Assembly (NCBI RefSeq): GCF_963169125.1
Contig: NC_084802.1
Coordinates: 24,641,607-24,705,606, forward strand
Origin: Humulus lupulus
Taxonomy: Eukaryota; Streptophyta; Magnoliopsida; Rosales; Cannabaceae
Length of the DNA stretch: 64,000 bases
Direction of reading: 5' to 3'
The position numbers and the translations under genes were made by a program. Each line of letters begins with the position of its first letter. The first letter of the stretch is position 1. The notes below the pieces were generated by a model. That model was not told where the DNA came from. It did not search any database and worked only from the letters and a program-made list of their open reading frames with translations. This document shows positions 1 to 12,280 of this stretch, one piece after another.

Positions 1-1331
1 ATTGGGCTGTGAAATTTTGGGATCTTGAAGAACAGGTTATAAAGTTTGTATATAATTGTGTACTTGTATATATGGTTGTATGATTTTGTTCTCTCTCTGC
101 TTTTAGTGGAATGAATCGACCAATTTTTTTATGGATCAAGAAGTGTTTATTTATGCTCAGTTATACTATATTTTACTGGGTTTATTTTAATTTTTTTTTT
201 CCATAATTCAATATGCAGATATTGTTTTTGGTAGTTTACTGCTGAAGTGTAGAGCTACTCTAGATTTCCTAGCCCTAAACCCTGTCTCGATATTCAGGTA
301 TGAGAAAACTTTGGTAGATTTTATAGTATGGTGAGAAAGTTGTAGATTTTATGGTTTGATTAAGTTTTTTTGAATCAATTGAATTGGTGGTTTTTTATTT
401 ATTAGTTTATAATTAAAAAAAACATTAGTATGTTGATTTATGTTTTTTGTGAAATTTAATTAAGTAAAATAGTTTTTTTTTTGTTATATGTTATGTCAAC
501 ATAATGAGAATTGTAATGAATATTATATAATTTAGTTAATTAGTATTATTATAATTGATTGAAAATTATTAAAAAATTAATTAGTAGTTAATTAGAAGTT
601 AATTTATTTTCTCTGTCCCAGTATGCTTGTGATTGATGGTTGTTGACTACAACCATCAATTATAGGGATATTGTCACAGAAATGATAAGTTTAAAATATT
701 ATTAATAAAATAATGAATGATAAAGATTAATAAAATTTATCTAATTATTTAAAAAAAATAAATTAGCCTTAAAGTTAAATAATAATTAATTTGTAAAATT
801 ATTATTATTATTACAAATTAAAAAATTATGAATAAATAATAATTTATTTTTTATTAATTTAATTAATTAAATAATAAAAAATAATTAAATAGTTATAAAT
901 TACATAAATATAGAAATTGATAATTATATTTCATAAAAGTATAAAAAAATAAGAATAAATAATTATATAAATAATAATTTATTTTTTGATTAATTTTTAA
1001 TAATTTAATTAATTAAATAATAAAAGTTTGATATAATATTATCTAATTAAATAATTTAATTTAATTTGTTTATTGAATAACATTGTTTAATATAAATTAC
1101 ATGAATATAAAAATTGATAATTATATTTAATAAAATTTTAAAAAATTATGAATAAATAATAAATTAGTTTATGAAAAAAAAAATTGTTTATAAATAACAT
1201 TATCTAATAAAACATCATAAAATAGCATAAGATATTATAATATTGCATAAGATTTCAAAAATGATAACAAATCTTCTTTGTTATCCATTTCTATTCACAT
1301 TACTAAAACACACACTCTTATAACACTTTAG
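1..1331. other. AT-rich spacer left of the first CACTA gene
   Basis: No coding frame of note and no recognisable RNA gene. The stretch is strongly AT-rich with many short A and T runs. It should contain the left end of the CACTA element that follows, but I find no CACTACAAG-like terminus and none of the TTAGCGGCGG subterminal repeats that mark the right end, so the left end is either before the window or lost. Around 260-300 the base composition is more balanced, as in a transcribed leader, but nothing there can be named. Confidence 0.6.
632..660. repeat. Perfect 12-bp inverted repeat (hairpin)
   Basis: ATTGATGGTTGT (632-643) is followed by a 5-base loop and its exact reverse complement (649-660). 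It stands alone in AT-rich DNA about 670 bases upstream of the transposase start. It may be a relic of a small inverted-repeat element or a promoter-proximal structure; there is no direct sign of function. Confidence 0.7.
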
Positions 1332-4300
1332 ATGACGATTGACAAGACTTGGACAACATTGAGAAATTGTGATTGTCAAGAATATTGGAATGGTCTGCAA
1401 ACTTTTTTGAGGATGGCGTCGAAACATAAAGATTCTGATGGAAGAATTTGGTGCCCGTGTGTGAGATGCAATAATAATAGATTTGAATCTTTAGATGTAG
1501 TTCGGGCACACGTATTCGATAGGGGTTTTCATCAAGCTTATGATAAGTGGATTTCTCATGGTGAGGTGGAAGAAATTGTTGCTGATGAGGTGGTTGATGA
1601 GAATGAAGACGATGAGATGATTCACGTTGTGGAAGACTTCCTTTTACCGACAACTGAGGAAGTAGAAAGGGATCCCGGTGGGAGTCAGTATTATGACGAG
1701 TTATTTGAGGAGATTGAAGTGGAGTTGTATCCTGGATGTGATTGGATTTCATCCCTGAACTTTTTAACAAAGTTATTGCATCTAAAAGTTAGAGGGAAAA
1801 TGTCTAACAACATATTTGATGAATTGCTGAAGTTGTTAAAGCTTGCATTTCCTAAGGAAAACAAAATCCCCGGATCGTACTACGAGGCGAAAAAGAGATT
1901 GAAAAAGTTAGGGTTGGGATACGAGTCCATTCATGTGTGTCAGTATGATTGCTGCTTATTTTACAATGAGCATGCATCTAAAGAGACATGTCCAGTATGC
2001 GGAAGTAGTAGATGGATTACTTCCGAAATGATGAAAGGAAAAAAAGTGCCACACAAGGTGATGCGTTACTTTCCGTTGACCCCTCGGTTGAAAAGATTAT
2101 ACAGTTCAAGGATTATAGCAAAACACATGATATGGCATCACGCCGGGAAATCAAAAGATGAAAGGGTGATGTGACACCCGGTGGACGGCTCTGCGTGGAA
2201 GGACTTTGATGCCAAGCATCCTGATTTTTCAAGGGATCCCAAAAATGTTCGTCTGGGCTTAGCGGCTGATGGATTTAATCCATTTGGCAACATGAACCTT
2301 GCATACAGCATGTGGCCTGTGGTGTTGGCAAACTATAATCTGCCACCTTGGTTGTGCATGAAAGACAATTATTTCAAGTTGACCCTCCTTATTCTTGGGC
2401 CAAAATCACCCGGTAAGGACATGGATGTATTTCTGAGACCATTGGTGGATGAGTTGAAGGATCTGTGGGTTAACGGAGTTGATACAAGAGATAGTATGAC
2501 CAACAGGATGTTCAAGATGCGGGCAACCCTTTTGTGGACAGTGAACGATTTTCCAGCTCGCAGTAGTTTGTCTGGATGGAGTGGTCAGGGATACAAAGCT
2601 TGTCCTACGTGTAATGAGGACACAACTTCCATCCGAGTGATTGGTAAGACATCTTACGTTGGTCACAGAAGATTCTTGCCAAGTACTCATCGAATGAGAA
2701 GAGACAAAGAGTTCGATGGAGAAGTTGAGAGAAGACGTCCTCTGAGACGGTTTACTTGTGAGGATATACTAGAACAAGTCAATGCTCTTGCAGCGCAAGT
2801 TCCAGGAAAACATGTCCAGTTTGGGGGTGTGAAACGTAAAAGAGGAGTAGATGAAGGTAATTGGAGGAAAAAAAAGTATTTTTTACGAGCTTGAGTATTG
2901 GTGTACAAAAAAATTAAAACACAATATAGATGTCATGCATGTTGAGAAGAATGTGTGTGATAGTCTCCTTGGCACCATCTTAGACAATGATAAATCTAAG
3001 GACACCACTAATGCCAGACATGATTTGAAAAAGATAGGTGTGAGAGAATCATTGTGGATTTATGAAGATAAGAATGGGAAGCTGATGAAGCCGCACGCTC
3101 CTTATGTGTTAACTCCGGCGCAGAGGCAACAGTTTTGTCAGTTTATAAAAGGAGTTAGATTTCCAAATGGCTTTTGTTCAAATTTGAAGAAGAAAGTGTC
3201 CGAGAATGATACAAATATTCTTGGGTTAAAGTCACACGATTGTCATGTGATAATGCAACAATTACTTTCTCTCAGTGTTCGCAAGTTTCTTCCAAAATCT
3301 ATATCGACCACTATTGAAGAATTGTGCAATTTCTTCAGGAAAATATGTTCGAGGACTTTAAATGTTAAAAATATGGAGGAAGCAAAAAATGATCTTATTC
3401 AGATATTGTGCAAGATGGAGTTGATTTTTCCTCCAGCTTTTTTTGACATAATGATTCATTTGGTATTACATTTGCCAGAAGAAGCAATATTGGGTGGCCC
3501 GGTATTTATGAGGTGGATGTATCCTTTTGAAAGGTACATGAAAAAATTAAAGAATTATGTGGGAAATAAAGCTCGCCCTGAAGGGTCGATCGCCGAAGGC
3601 TATGTTGCAGATGAGGCTTTGACCTTTTGTTCAATGTATTTCAAAGACATTGAAACAAAATTTAACCGTCTTGATCGAAATGAAGATGCAACTTATATCC
3701 CACGAAACCTTACAGTTTTCCAATCTCAATGTCGTCCACTCACAAAGGGAACTTTGAAGCCTCTCAATAATAATACTCGTGAAATAGCTAAGTGGTTCAT
3801 ACTTGAGAATTCTCCTGAAATTGAGCCTTATTTAGAGTAAGTTTATTCTCTTATAAATTAGAACATGTGTGGTTATTATCAGTTTTTTGTTATCAAGAAT
3901 TGTAACACTATTCTAATTAACAGCGAACACCTACAAGAGATTAAACAAAAATACCCAGATGGTGATCATGATCATTTGCATAGGAAAAATTTTCGTTCGT
4001 GGTTTCATAAAAAGGTAGCTTTGAACTTTGAACTTTGAACAGTGATTTTATTAATGATATATTTTGTGAATCTAATATCATTTTATGTATTTAGATATAT
4101 GACTTGCACAAGCTTGGGTCTTTGGAAAATGGTGATGAACTGTTAGCTTTATCATCTGGGTCAGATCATTTGTCAACCTTTTACCAAGGTTGTATAGTAA
4201 ATGGTGTTCGATTTATTGCACACGACCGAGACAAAAAGCGCACCACACAGAATAGTGGAGTGTCTGTTGCCGGAACAGAAGGTTTTAATTATTACGGCAC

Positions 4301-4838
4301 GCTTGAAGAAGTAGTGACACTTTCTTTCACTGGTGCATATTCAGTGGCATTATTTCGGTGCAAATGGTTTAATACAAATCCAAGAATGAAAAAAACAATC
4401 ATTGAAAATAATATCACCAGTATAAACGTCAATGGTGAATGGTACAAAGATGAGCCATACATACTTGCTACTCAAGCTAAGCAAGTTTTCTATCTCGTTG
4501 ATTTACTTAGAGGTCGTGATTGGAAAGTTGTAGAAGATGTGAATCATCGACAGATTTGGGACATTAAGGACAATTCTGATGAGGTTAATGATGTTATTGA
4601 TGTTGTACATGAAACAAGTTCATCAAATTTTGTGTTGACTGTGGACCTCAGAGATTTGATTATGCAATCTGATCAACCTGCTGCATATGTTGGAGCTGAT
4701 GAAGAGGGTGATGACGAAGCTGATATGTTAGAACATGAGGAAGTTGCAGATGCAGAGGATGAATTGTTAGTTGAGCTTTGTGAAGATGAAAATGTGTCTC
4801 CGATTACTGATGAAAATGATAGTGATTACTCTGTTTAG
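1332..4838 (+). pseudogene. TNP2-type CACTA transposase (one stop, one frameshift)
   Basis: The protein would bind and cut CACTA ends. Exon 1 (1332-3836) carries in order a transposase-associated domain (residues about 1-80, with a CPCVRC cysteine cluster and a HVFDRGF motif), the TNP2 core (DGFNPFGNM, NLPPWLCMK, LLWTVNDFPA) and a DUF4218 region (LKSHDCHVIMQQLL). A GTAAGT donor at 3837, a short exon 3924-4014 and a last exon 4095-4838 add the DUF4216 region and an acidic tail. Splice sites are canonical and keep phase. Two breaks are visible: TGA at 2172-2174 just before a normally continuous stretch (a CGA-to-TGA change would explain it), and a one-base frame change in the run of eight A at about 2868-2875. 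The ATG opens the usual MxxDKxW-like start. Confidence 0.88.
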
Positions 4839-5201
4839 TTTTTTCTATTTGTGTAACATAACTATATATTTAAATATAATAAAGTTTTTTTTTTGTAATT
4901 ATAATATAATATAGTTGAGCTTTGTGAAGATGAAAATGTGTCTCCGATTACTGATGAAAATGATAGTGATTACTCTGTTTAGTTTTTTCTATTTGTGTAA
5001 CATAACTATATATTTAAATATAATAAAGTTTTTTTTTTGTAATTATAATATAATATAGTTGAGCTTTGTGAAGATGAAAATGTGTCTCCGATTACTGATG
5101 GAAATGATAGTGATTACTCTGTTTAGTTTTTTCTATTTGTGTAACAGAACTATATATTTAAATATAATACAGTTTTTTTTTTGTAATTATTATTATTATG
5201 A
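4770..5201 (+). repeat. Three tandem copies of a 144-bp unit spanning the transposase 3' end
   Basis: Units start at 4770, 4914 and 5058, exactly 144 bp apart. Each holds the last 23 codons of the transposase, its TAG stop and the AT-rich downstream segment. Copies one and two look identical in the coding part; copy three has small changes and a different end (an ATT run). Only the first copy is in use as coding sequence. This is a recent local triplication, not a coding repeat. Confidence 0.93.
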
Positions 5202-5266
5202 ATTCAATGTGATATACTTCTATTTTAATGCTAATTACTAACTAATAAATTTTAAACTGAAGTATA

Positions 5267-7195
5267 ATGCCAGCTGATATAGCTACTTATCACGGTGGAG
5301 ATGGTGGGGGTCAAGACCCGCCAGATCCTTCTAGGGTACCATCATCTTGCGAGTCAGGTTAAATATTGCATATCAAAATTATTTTTAGAAATTATATTGT
5401 TAGATAAATATAACATCAATACTAATACTGATTATTGTCAATAAATTTTAAAGCCCCGCCGACGAGAAGAAAAGGTCATGGCCTTGCTAGTAATAATGTT
5501 CTTGAAGAACGAAGGAAAAAAGCTAGGAAACCATTGGATCTAGAGCTTGATCCTGTGACCAACAAAGTGGTTGGGCAGGAGGATCAAGCTTTTATTCGCA
5601 TGTTGGGCACTCTAGTTACCATTTTGTGTCCGGGACATTATTTGGATTTTGCTGATGTACCTCAACAGTTTAAGGATCAAGTGCTTGATCGTATGAGGGT
5701 AAAAAAATTACAAATCTTGTACTTTTCATTATTTAATTCCATTATTTACAAAGTTATCTAAAAAAATTTTCCTTAATGCAGTATTACTATAATATAGACG
5801 GTCATCCACAGCGTGAGTCAGTTCTGGCAACTGTCAACAAAGAGATGGGTGAAAGATATCGCGAGAGAAAGAACAATAGACATAGACACTTCAAAAATCA
5901 TTATGTTGGACCAGAAGAATTGGAGAATGTCCTCTCTAAGCCACCTGACCATTGCACTAAGGAGGGTTGACAGAATATTTGTGAAATGTTTTTGAGTGAA
6001 AGATTTTTGGCTCCTTCCGTTAAAAATCAAGCAAACAGAAAAAAAATGAAGTATGTAACAACACAAGGCACAAAGTCGTTGGCAGCTAAGCGTCACCAAT
6101 ATGTAAGTGAAGATGTTAATTTAATTTTATAAAATAACACATTCTGAAACATTTTGTTTACATTTGTATAGGAGAACCCAGACGCGCATGTTGTTGATAC
6201 TTGGAGGGATGCTCATATGAGAAAATCGACAAAATCTTTTGTCAATGAGGCAGCTCAACAAGATTATGTAAGTGAATAGTATTATTTTCTTGTTTCTAAT
6301 GTTTCTAATATTTGTTCATAATGTTATCTTTATACAGGAAAAAATGGTGGCAGAGGTTCAGAGGTCACAACTTGAGAGGCAAAGTAAACAGCAGAGTGAG
6401 GCATCTCTAAATGTATCTGGCGTTGATTCGTCCCCGGTCGATCAATACGAGATACTAAGTAAAGTACTCGGGGAGAGATCTGACTACCAAAGAGAAGTGG
6501 GTTATAGGGCGAAAGGGAAGGCAAAAAAGACATCCTCTAGCTCTACAGATCAAAGTCAGTCCCAAGCAAATACTGCTGCTACGCCTAATGAAGATATGAC
6601 TACTATGGCTCTGATGATGAAGGCAATTCGTGAGACGTTTCAGTCTGTGGTACCTGAGCATCCCAGTAAACTGTATGACCCAAGGTTTGACAGTTTTCTG
6701 GAGAGGTATTTGCCACCACAATCTGAAGGTGGTTCGTCTTCTCAGAGTAACACTGTCAATCCTGACCTTCATACACTGCCACAACAGCAGTACCAGCCTC
6801 CTTCACATTATCCGCCATAGCAGCTGTACCAGCCTCACCCAACGTATCCGCCACATGTGTCGTCACAAAAACCTCCTTAGTATCAAAACCAATACATTTT
6901 TGGACGCTCTTCCCAGTCTCCTCCACTATATTTCAGCTTTACCGATTTTCAAGGAGGATCGATGCAGCCTCCGCTACCTAATGTTAGATATGGGGAGGTT
7001 GGAGGTTCGTCGCAGCAACCATATGTGAGATATGGTGAGTTTGGGGGCGGGTCGCAGTCACAGCCTCGAGATCAGTTTGGGGACCTCACGCTCGGACGAT
7101 CATCACAGCCACCTTATATTCCTTCACTGCCACAGCCAAACCAAAATGTTGAAGATGAGGACAATTTCAATATTAATCTTAATGATTTAACTTAG
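5267..7195 (+). pseudogene. Second CACTA gene, plant Transposase_24 type (three stops)
   Basis: Five exons can be drawn with canonical splice sites: 5267-5357, 5454-5698, 5782-6102, 6172-6267 and 6338-7195. They keep one continuous phase. The product resembles the plant Ptta/En/Spm family (Transposase_24), the accessory DNA-binding protein of CACTA elements: a basic patch near the start, a core with NKEMGERYRERKNNR and ERFLAPSVKNQANR, then a Gln/Pro/Ser/Tyr-rich tail typical of such proteins. Stops break it at 5968-5970 (TGA where the family usually has Trp), 6818-6820 and 6878-6880 (both TAG within a Gln-rich run, so CAG-to-TAG is likely). The frame is otherwise open, so decay is by point substitution. 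The ATG is the first after the transposase stop and leads a Gly/Pro-rich leader. Confidence 0.78.
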
Positions 7196-7433
7196 TTACT
7201 AGTTTATGTATTTAGACTGAATTAATATTGTATTTATTTTTAATGACAATAGCGAAATTTAATAGGTTGATAAATATTAAAACTATTCACATTAATTTTA
7301 ATGTTAGTTATATTTAAATTAATTAAATATTTATTTTTGTTAAATTATATTATGAATTATTTTTAAAAATAATTAAATTTAATAAATATTAATTTATTTC
7401 AAATAAATTTTAAAAAATATTATAAAAACAATA

Positions 7434-7707
7434 TTAGCGGCGTACCCCGCGACTAATGATAATGCCTTTGACAAAGGTATTAGCGGCGGGCTCCGCCGCT
7501 AATATTATATTAATAGCGGTGGGTGTATCAGTCCGCCGCTAATAATGATTATTAGCGACAAACAATTGGGCGCGGGGTATTAGCGGCGGAGTCCCACCGC
7601 TAATAACCATTAGCGGCGGAGTCCCACCGCTAATAACCATTAGCGGCGGATGTCCCCATTATTAGCGGCGGAGTCCCCCGTCGCTAATACATGAAATTCT
7701 TGTAGTG
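7434..7707 (+). repeat. CACTA right subterminal repeat block and terminus
   Basis: Repeated TTAGCGGCGG-like units occur in both orientations (ATTAGCGGCGGAGTCCC, CCGCCGCTAAT), strongly GC-rich against the AT-rich surroundings. One unit of about 27 bp is repeated almost exactly near 7592-7645. In this superfamily such arrays are binding sites for the TNPA-like protein. The block ends with TTCTTGTAGTG at 7707. Confidence 0.88.
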
Positions 7708-7710
7708 GTA

Positions 7711-8655
7711 TTAAACATATAACATAATATAATCTACTATCCTTAGTATATTATATTACCAACTACATAAACTTCAACAAAAATAAACAAATAAATTAAT
7801 TAAAAATAAGATATTTTATGATAATTTAAATAATTAAATCATATTTATTTAAAAATAATAAAGTCATACATATCATTCTTTTTAACTTATAAATTTGTGT
7901 GATAGTTTATTTTTTACCAAGTGATTGAAGCTTTTTTTCTTCATTAAATTCACCAAAAGACATTGCGAGTTACATCAGAAACTAAAAATAGTTGATGCAT
8001 GTATACTACTCTACACTATGACTTTTTCTATTCTTATTTTATTCTATTATTAATTTCTTTTTAAATATTATTGTAGTTTATATATATGTTATGTTGTCAT
8101 GTAAATCAATGTTGTGTTTAGATGTCATATATATAAAGATTATTGATATAAATATTTATATATATATTATAGAATTGTAATTCATTCTATTATATATTCA
8201 AGAAAAAAAGTGAATTAGTTTTTATTAAAATTATAGACAATATTTTGCCATAATTTTTTAATACATTTATATCATACATTATATTAAACATATTTTATTT
8301 ATTTTATGATATATTATTTATTTATTTAAAATTGACATGATAATTAAAAAATAATAAAAATAAATACATGTATGAATAAGCATGTTTATATCTTTAAAAC
8401 TAAGTAAACGTGAATTACCCCGTTATTTTTACCTAGTATATATATATATATGAATGATAAGATAAAATATAAAAAATTACATGTAATAAATATTAAATGA
8501 GACTTCTTTTAATGAGATGTATAAGTAAATTAAAAAAAAATCTTCATTTGTAATTACTCCCATATATTCTCTATATTACGTCTTGATTTGCACACAATTT
8601 TACAAAAAATAATTAAAAAAAATACAAAAACTAAAAATAGAATGTATTATCTTAT
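7711..8655. other. AT-rich spacer
   Basis: No supportable gene. It contains a TA-dinucleotide stretch near 8440-8452 and many A/T runs. Nothing beyond that is recognised. Confidence 0.6.
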
Positions 8656-8910
8656 TTATTAAAAGGGTAATTGGTGTCATAAAATACATAAAATTTGTAA
8701 TTTATTGTAGTTATATACCTAATTTTTTTCTTCGACAAAAATACTCAATGTTACTGAAATAGCAATTTTGTTACTAGTTCTTCTGTTTTCTTCATCTGAC
8801 GCAGGAGACACTTGTCAGCTTAATATTAGAATTAGCAGAGAGACATGTATCACTAAAGAACTGACATGTGTCCATCGAGTTGGCAATTAAATGAGAAAAA
8901 TGAAGGAAGT

Positions 8911-11288
8911 TGTAATGCCCCGAATTCTCCGATGTGGTTTAATGGTGGGAATAGTAGGCCGGGAGGGCCATACTTGCTTAATTATGCCATTAATTGATAG
9001 AATGCATGTATATGTGAATTATATTATAATATGATGTTAAATGCATGCATGTGGGTCCACACTTTAATTACAGGGGTGTGATGATAATTTGGCCCGTTGA
9101 GGGTATAATTGTATGCATGTCGGTGATATGTTGTGGAGACCACATTATAATGTGGGTTTGTTCGAGCTATTCGGCATGAGACGATCATGAATTATTGATT
9201 AGCGGTCTAGTCATAACAGGTTTAAGTTCGGGGCTCGGGATGAGTCTCGGGGTAATTTTAATGATTAGAGCGTTACTGGGAATTAAAGGGGTAACGGGAT
9301 ATGAATTATTGGTGTTTGAGATTATCGAGAATAGCGGGAATTGGAGAGCGTTAATTATGATTAACGAGATAGGTGGAAAATACCAATTTTGCCCTTGGGA
9401 ACCTTTAGAAACTATTAATTGACCTAGCGGTATTTTGGTCTTTTCACCCCTAGGATAGATATAACCATTTTTGAGCTGAGAAAGAGGTAGAAAAACAAAG
9501 TCTACTTGAAGCTTCTCCCATATCATCCTTTCCTTCATTTTTCTTTGGGATTTTTGAATCATTCTTGAGGATTCAAGCTTGGGAAGTAAGCCTTGGGAGT
9601 TTGGGAGTGTGTTCCTCCATTGAAGAGCATCATAAGCTGAGCTTTGGGTAAGTTTCTAACCATTGAAAATCCCTGGTTTGCCCTGTTTTAGTTCAGTTTT
9701 ACAGTTGTGATTTCTAGGTTGAATACTTGGTTTTGTTGGGAGTTTTGGCTAGGGTTCTTATGGTTGTGATGTTTGGGGTGTGTTGGGATGATTTTTGGGT
9801 TCATTTGGCATCAAAAATGGGATTTGAAAGCATTGGAATCAGGTTAGAATCAAAGGAGATGAAGAAGGAGGTTTCACGGGGTTCCTGGTCTGGAGGTAGC
9901 GCTATAGTGCCCACCTTAGGGCGCTACAGCGCTACTCAGGGGGCATTTGGGCGTATTGGGGGTTCTGAGAATAGCGCTGAGGCGCTAGGGGTCAGCGCTG
10001 TAGCACTACTCTGTTCCTTCAAAGTCCCGTTTTGAGTATTTTTAAGGGTTTTTGACTTGGGGTTTCAATCCTTAAGGCCCGGGATCGAATCTACTCACCG
10101 TGTGGGCATGTTTCGAGGTCCCGAGAGTGGTGCTTAGGTTAAGACCCTTTCATTGTTGAATTCCATTAATGGAGGTTATAATTGGTTGTGATTAGGTAAC
10201 TGCTAAGGAATCAAAGGTCGATCGTTCTCAGGAGTCGTTCTTATTATTATTTCTCGCTCGAACCAGAGGTAAGAAAACTGCACCCCATATGTGACATGCA
10301 TGGTTATTCATGAGACATGTTGAGTGTTTAAATGTGGACATGGATTGATTATTGAATGCTTAGCAAATCTTGCTCACTTGTGGATGGTACTGACTAATTA
10401 GTCAGATTTGGCAAAGGTGTCGATATCAACTGTGAAGATGTGACTCATTAGTCGGGTTCGGCAGTGGTACTGGGCACTAGTCACACAGTGCTGACTTATA
10501 AGTCAAGATCGCCTTAGCGTGTTCAACGCAAGCCACTAAAGATTAGATCTAATCGACATCTGCATTGGATAACTCAAAGAGCATTAATGCCGAACCGACC
10601 TCAAGTTCGATGAATACTATAAGCGCTTGTGTGGCTTACCCATCAGTCACTCATCTGTTAAGTTAGAGACTTACCTATCACTCTCTCATCTGTTTAAGGC
10701 TAGTGGCTTACCTAGCAGCCACTCTTCTGTTTAAATTAGTGACTTGCTTGTCAGTCACTCAGTATGGTTTTCTAGAACCTCAAGTGATATTCACTCATCT
10801 GTTTAAGAGTTATAAGCTCTGTGTGGTTATAATGATAATCATTTGATAATGTTTATATCCAATACTATGTTTTCTTGCTGGGCTTTGGCTCATGGGTGAT
10901 ATGTGGTGCAGGTAAAGGGAAAGAAAAGCTCACCCAGCCTTGAGTGGAGAGCTTAGGTGGTGATGTGTACATATGCGGCCACTTGACCACCACGGCCAAG
11001 GAGTTCTCAGAGGAACTAGGGGGTTTACCCTATTCTTTTGCCACTTAGGTCAACGGGTTTGTAATTTTTGAAACAGTAATGACATTTTTGAGTTGTAAAT
11101 AACTTGTAAATGTTCGTGTGGGCCCATGAACAGTTTTATGTATTTAATAAAATATAACATTTCCTTTTTATTGATTTTCCACCTTAGCCTGTTAATAACA
11201 CTTAGAACACGTTTTTAACCAAAGGACTCGGGTAACGGGTCAAATTTCCGATTCACCGTAACTGTTCTGGGGTAACCAGGGCGTTACA
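8911..11288 (+). mobile_element. Solo LTR A, 2378 bp, nested in the MITE
   Basis: It begins TGTAATGCCCC and ends GGGCGTTACA, with a perfect 5-bp target duplication GAAGT at 8906-8910 and 11289-11293. There is no internal retroelement region and no second LTR, so this is a solo LTR left by recombination. Landmarks shared with the LTRs at 24597, 28878 and 60911 are the ends, a region near 10270 (AAGAAAACTGCACC, CATGCATGGTTATTC), repeats with CAGTCACTCATCTGTT, and a TGCTGGGCTTTGGCTCA block near 10877. Open frames inside it are short and look incidental. Confidence 0.92.
9895..10010 (+). repeat. Palindrome cassette in solo LTR A (AGCGCT type)
   Basis: The 6-bp palindrome AGCGCT and close variants occur about seven times within 115 bp, spaced by short non-repeated stretches. 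The other three LTRs of this group carry a similar cassette built on a different palindrome. Confidence 0.7.
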
Positions 11289-11474
11289 GAAGTAATAGAA
11301 ACATTATTATGGTAACACTTGGTAATTTTGCCACAAAAAAAGGGTTATAACCATAACAACGTGAAAACATTGGATATTTATGCCACCATTTACCCTTATT
11401 AAAATTAGGGAGTTAAAGTTTTTTAAAAATAATTTTGAATATTTCTTAATAAAATAAAAAATCATCAATATTTA

Positions 11475-12280
11475 TGTTATACCCAAAATTCAGCACTTCC
11501 ACGTGCGCGACCTATGAATCGATGACGTGTCAAGACAATGAAACAAGGCACAACAGGCGCTACCAGCTGTCATGAGGAATGACCCTCGCCAATCCCCCAA
11601 TACTCAAGAAGAGGTAAGACTTGCCAAAGTCGACCTACTTCTCCTATCGCGTGAAGCCAAATGATCCCCAAATAGCCACACCAACATCAATCGTAAGAAG
11701 AAAAGGGCCCTGGCAAATTGCCCCAGCTAGACAAACAAGTCAAATCAACACACATCGCAAGTACCAGCTAAGTCGTCATCAGCCATAGCTGGTCGCCAGC
11801 TCCAGTCGCTAACCTTAGTCGTCGGTTGCTAGCCTCGCTCGCTGGTTACCTCGGGTGCTTGCTGCTCAACGGTGGCCCTTGCCACCCAAGCCTTCTTCTG
11901 CACCAAAGTGCACCTTCAACCTTTAAATGAATAGGACACGTCAAATTACAATTTTTGGTGAGACAAAATCCTGTCTCCACCCAAGTGTATCGAAATTTAG
12001 CCTGATTGAGAAACAAGGTGCCACCGTCAGCCAATCTCATCTCTGCGACTATAAATAGTGCAAATTGAAATGTAATAAGGGTAGAGTAGCAAGTCAGCAT
12101 TTGTTCATTTTTCGGAGAAAGCTCCTACTCTCCATCACTGTAACCGCCCCAAGGACAAGATCAACTTCAACTTGTTCTTGAGGGTTCAAAGTTCATAAAT
12201 AATACTGACTAAAGTGGACGTATGTCATCTTTTTTTGGTCGAACCACTATAAATCTTCATCTCATTTATTTATTACAACA
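11475..12280 (+). mobile_element. Possible solo LTR (weak)
   Basis: The segment starts TGTTATACCC and could end TTACAACA, with the 4-bp repeat TTTA directly outside each end. It has LTR-like content: a GC-richer left half, a TATA-like CTATAAATA near 12048, and a polypyrimidine-rich right half. The duplication is shorter than the usual 5 bp and the ends are not certain. The open frames inside it show no known domain. Confidence 0.35.

Larger units (their letters stand above)
1332..7707 (+). mobile_element. CACTA (En/Spm-type) DNA transposon, right end present
   Basis: Two genes in the usual CACTA order (TNP2-like transposase, then a Transposase_24-type gene) are followed by a GC-rich subterminal repeat block. 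The right terminus reads ...TTCTTGTAGTG at 7697-7707, whose reverse complement starts CACTACAAGAA, the signature of the superfamily. The next three bases, GTA (7708-7710), would be one copy of the 3-bp target duplication. The left terminus was not found, so the given start is only that of the first gene. Both genes are broken, so this copy is not autonomous. Confidence 0.88.
8665..11395. mobile_element. Mutator-like MITE split by a solo LTR
   Basis: The left end GGGTAATTGGTGTCATAAA (8665) and the reverse complement of the right end, GGGTAAATGGTGGCATAAA (to 11395), form imperfect terminal inverted repeats of about 20 bp. Both sides carry the same 9-bp direct repeat TTATTAAAA (8656-8664 and 11396-11404), the duplication length of Mutator-like elements. 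Without the nested LTR and its 5-bp duplication the element is about 348 bp and has no coding frame. Confidence 0.78.

Noticed and set aside
2406..2908. Minus-strand frames in the CACTA 1 transposase
   Set aside because: Shadows of the TNP2 reading frame.
9195..10035. Open frames inside solo LTR A
   Set aside because: They have no known domain, cross the palindrome cassette and are not kept in LTRs B, C or D.
11846..12100. 84-codon minus frame
   Set aside because: No domain; lies within the possible LTR and has no start or splice context.
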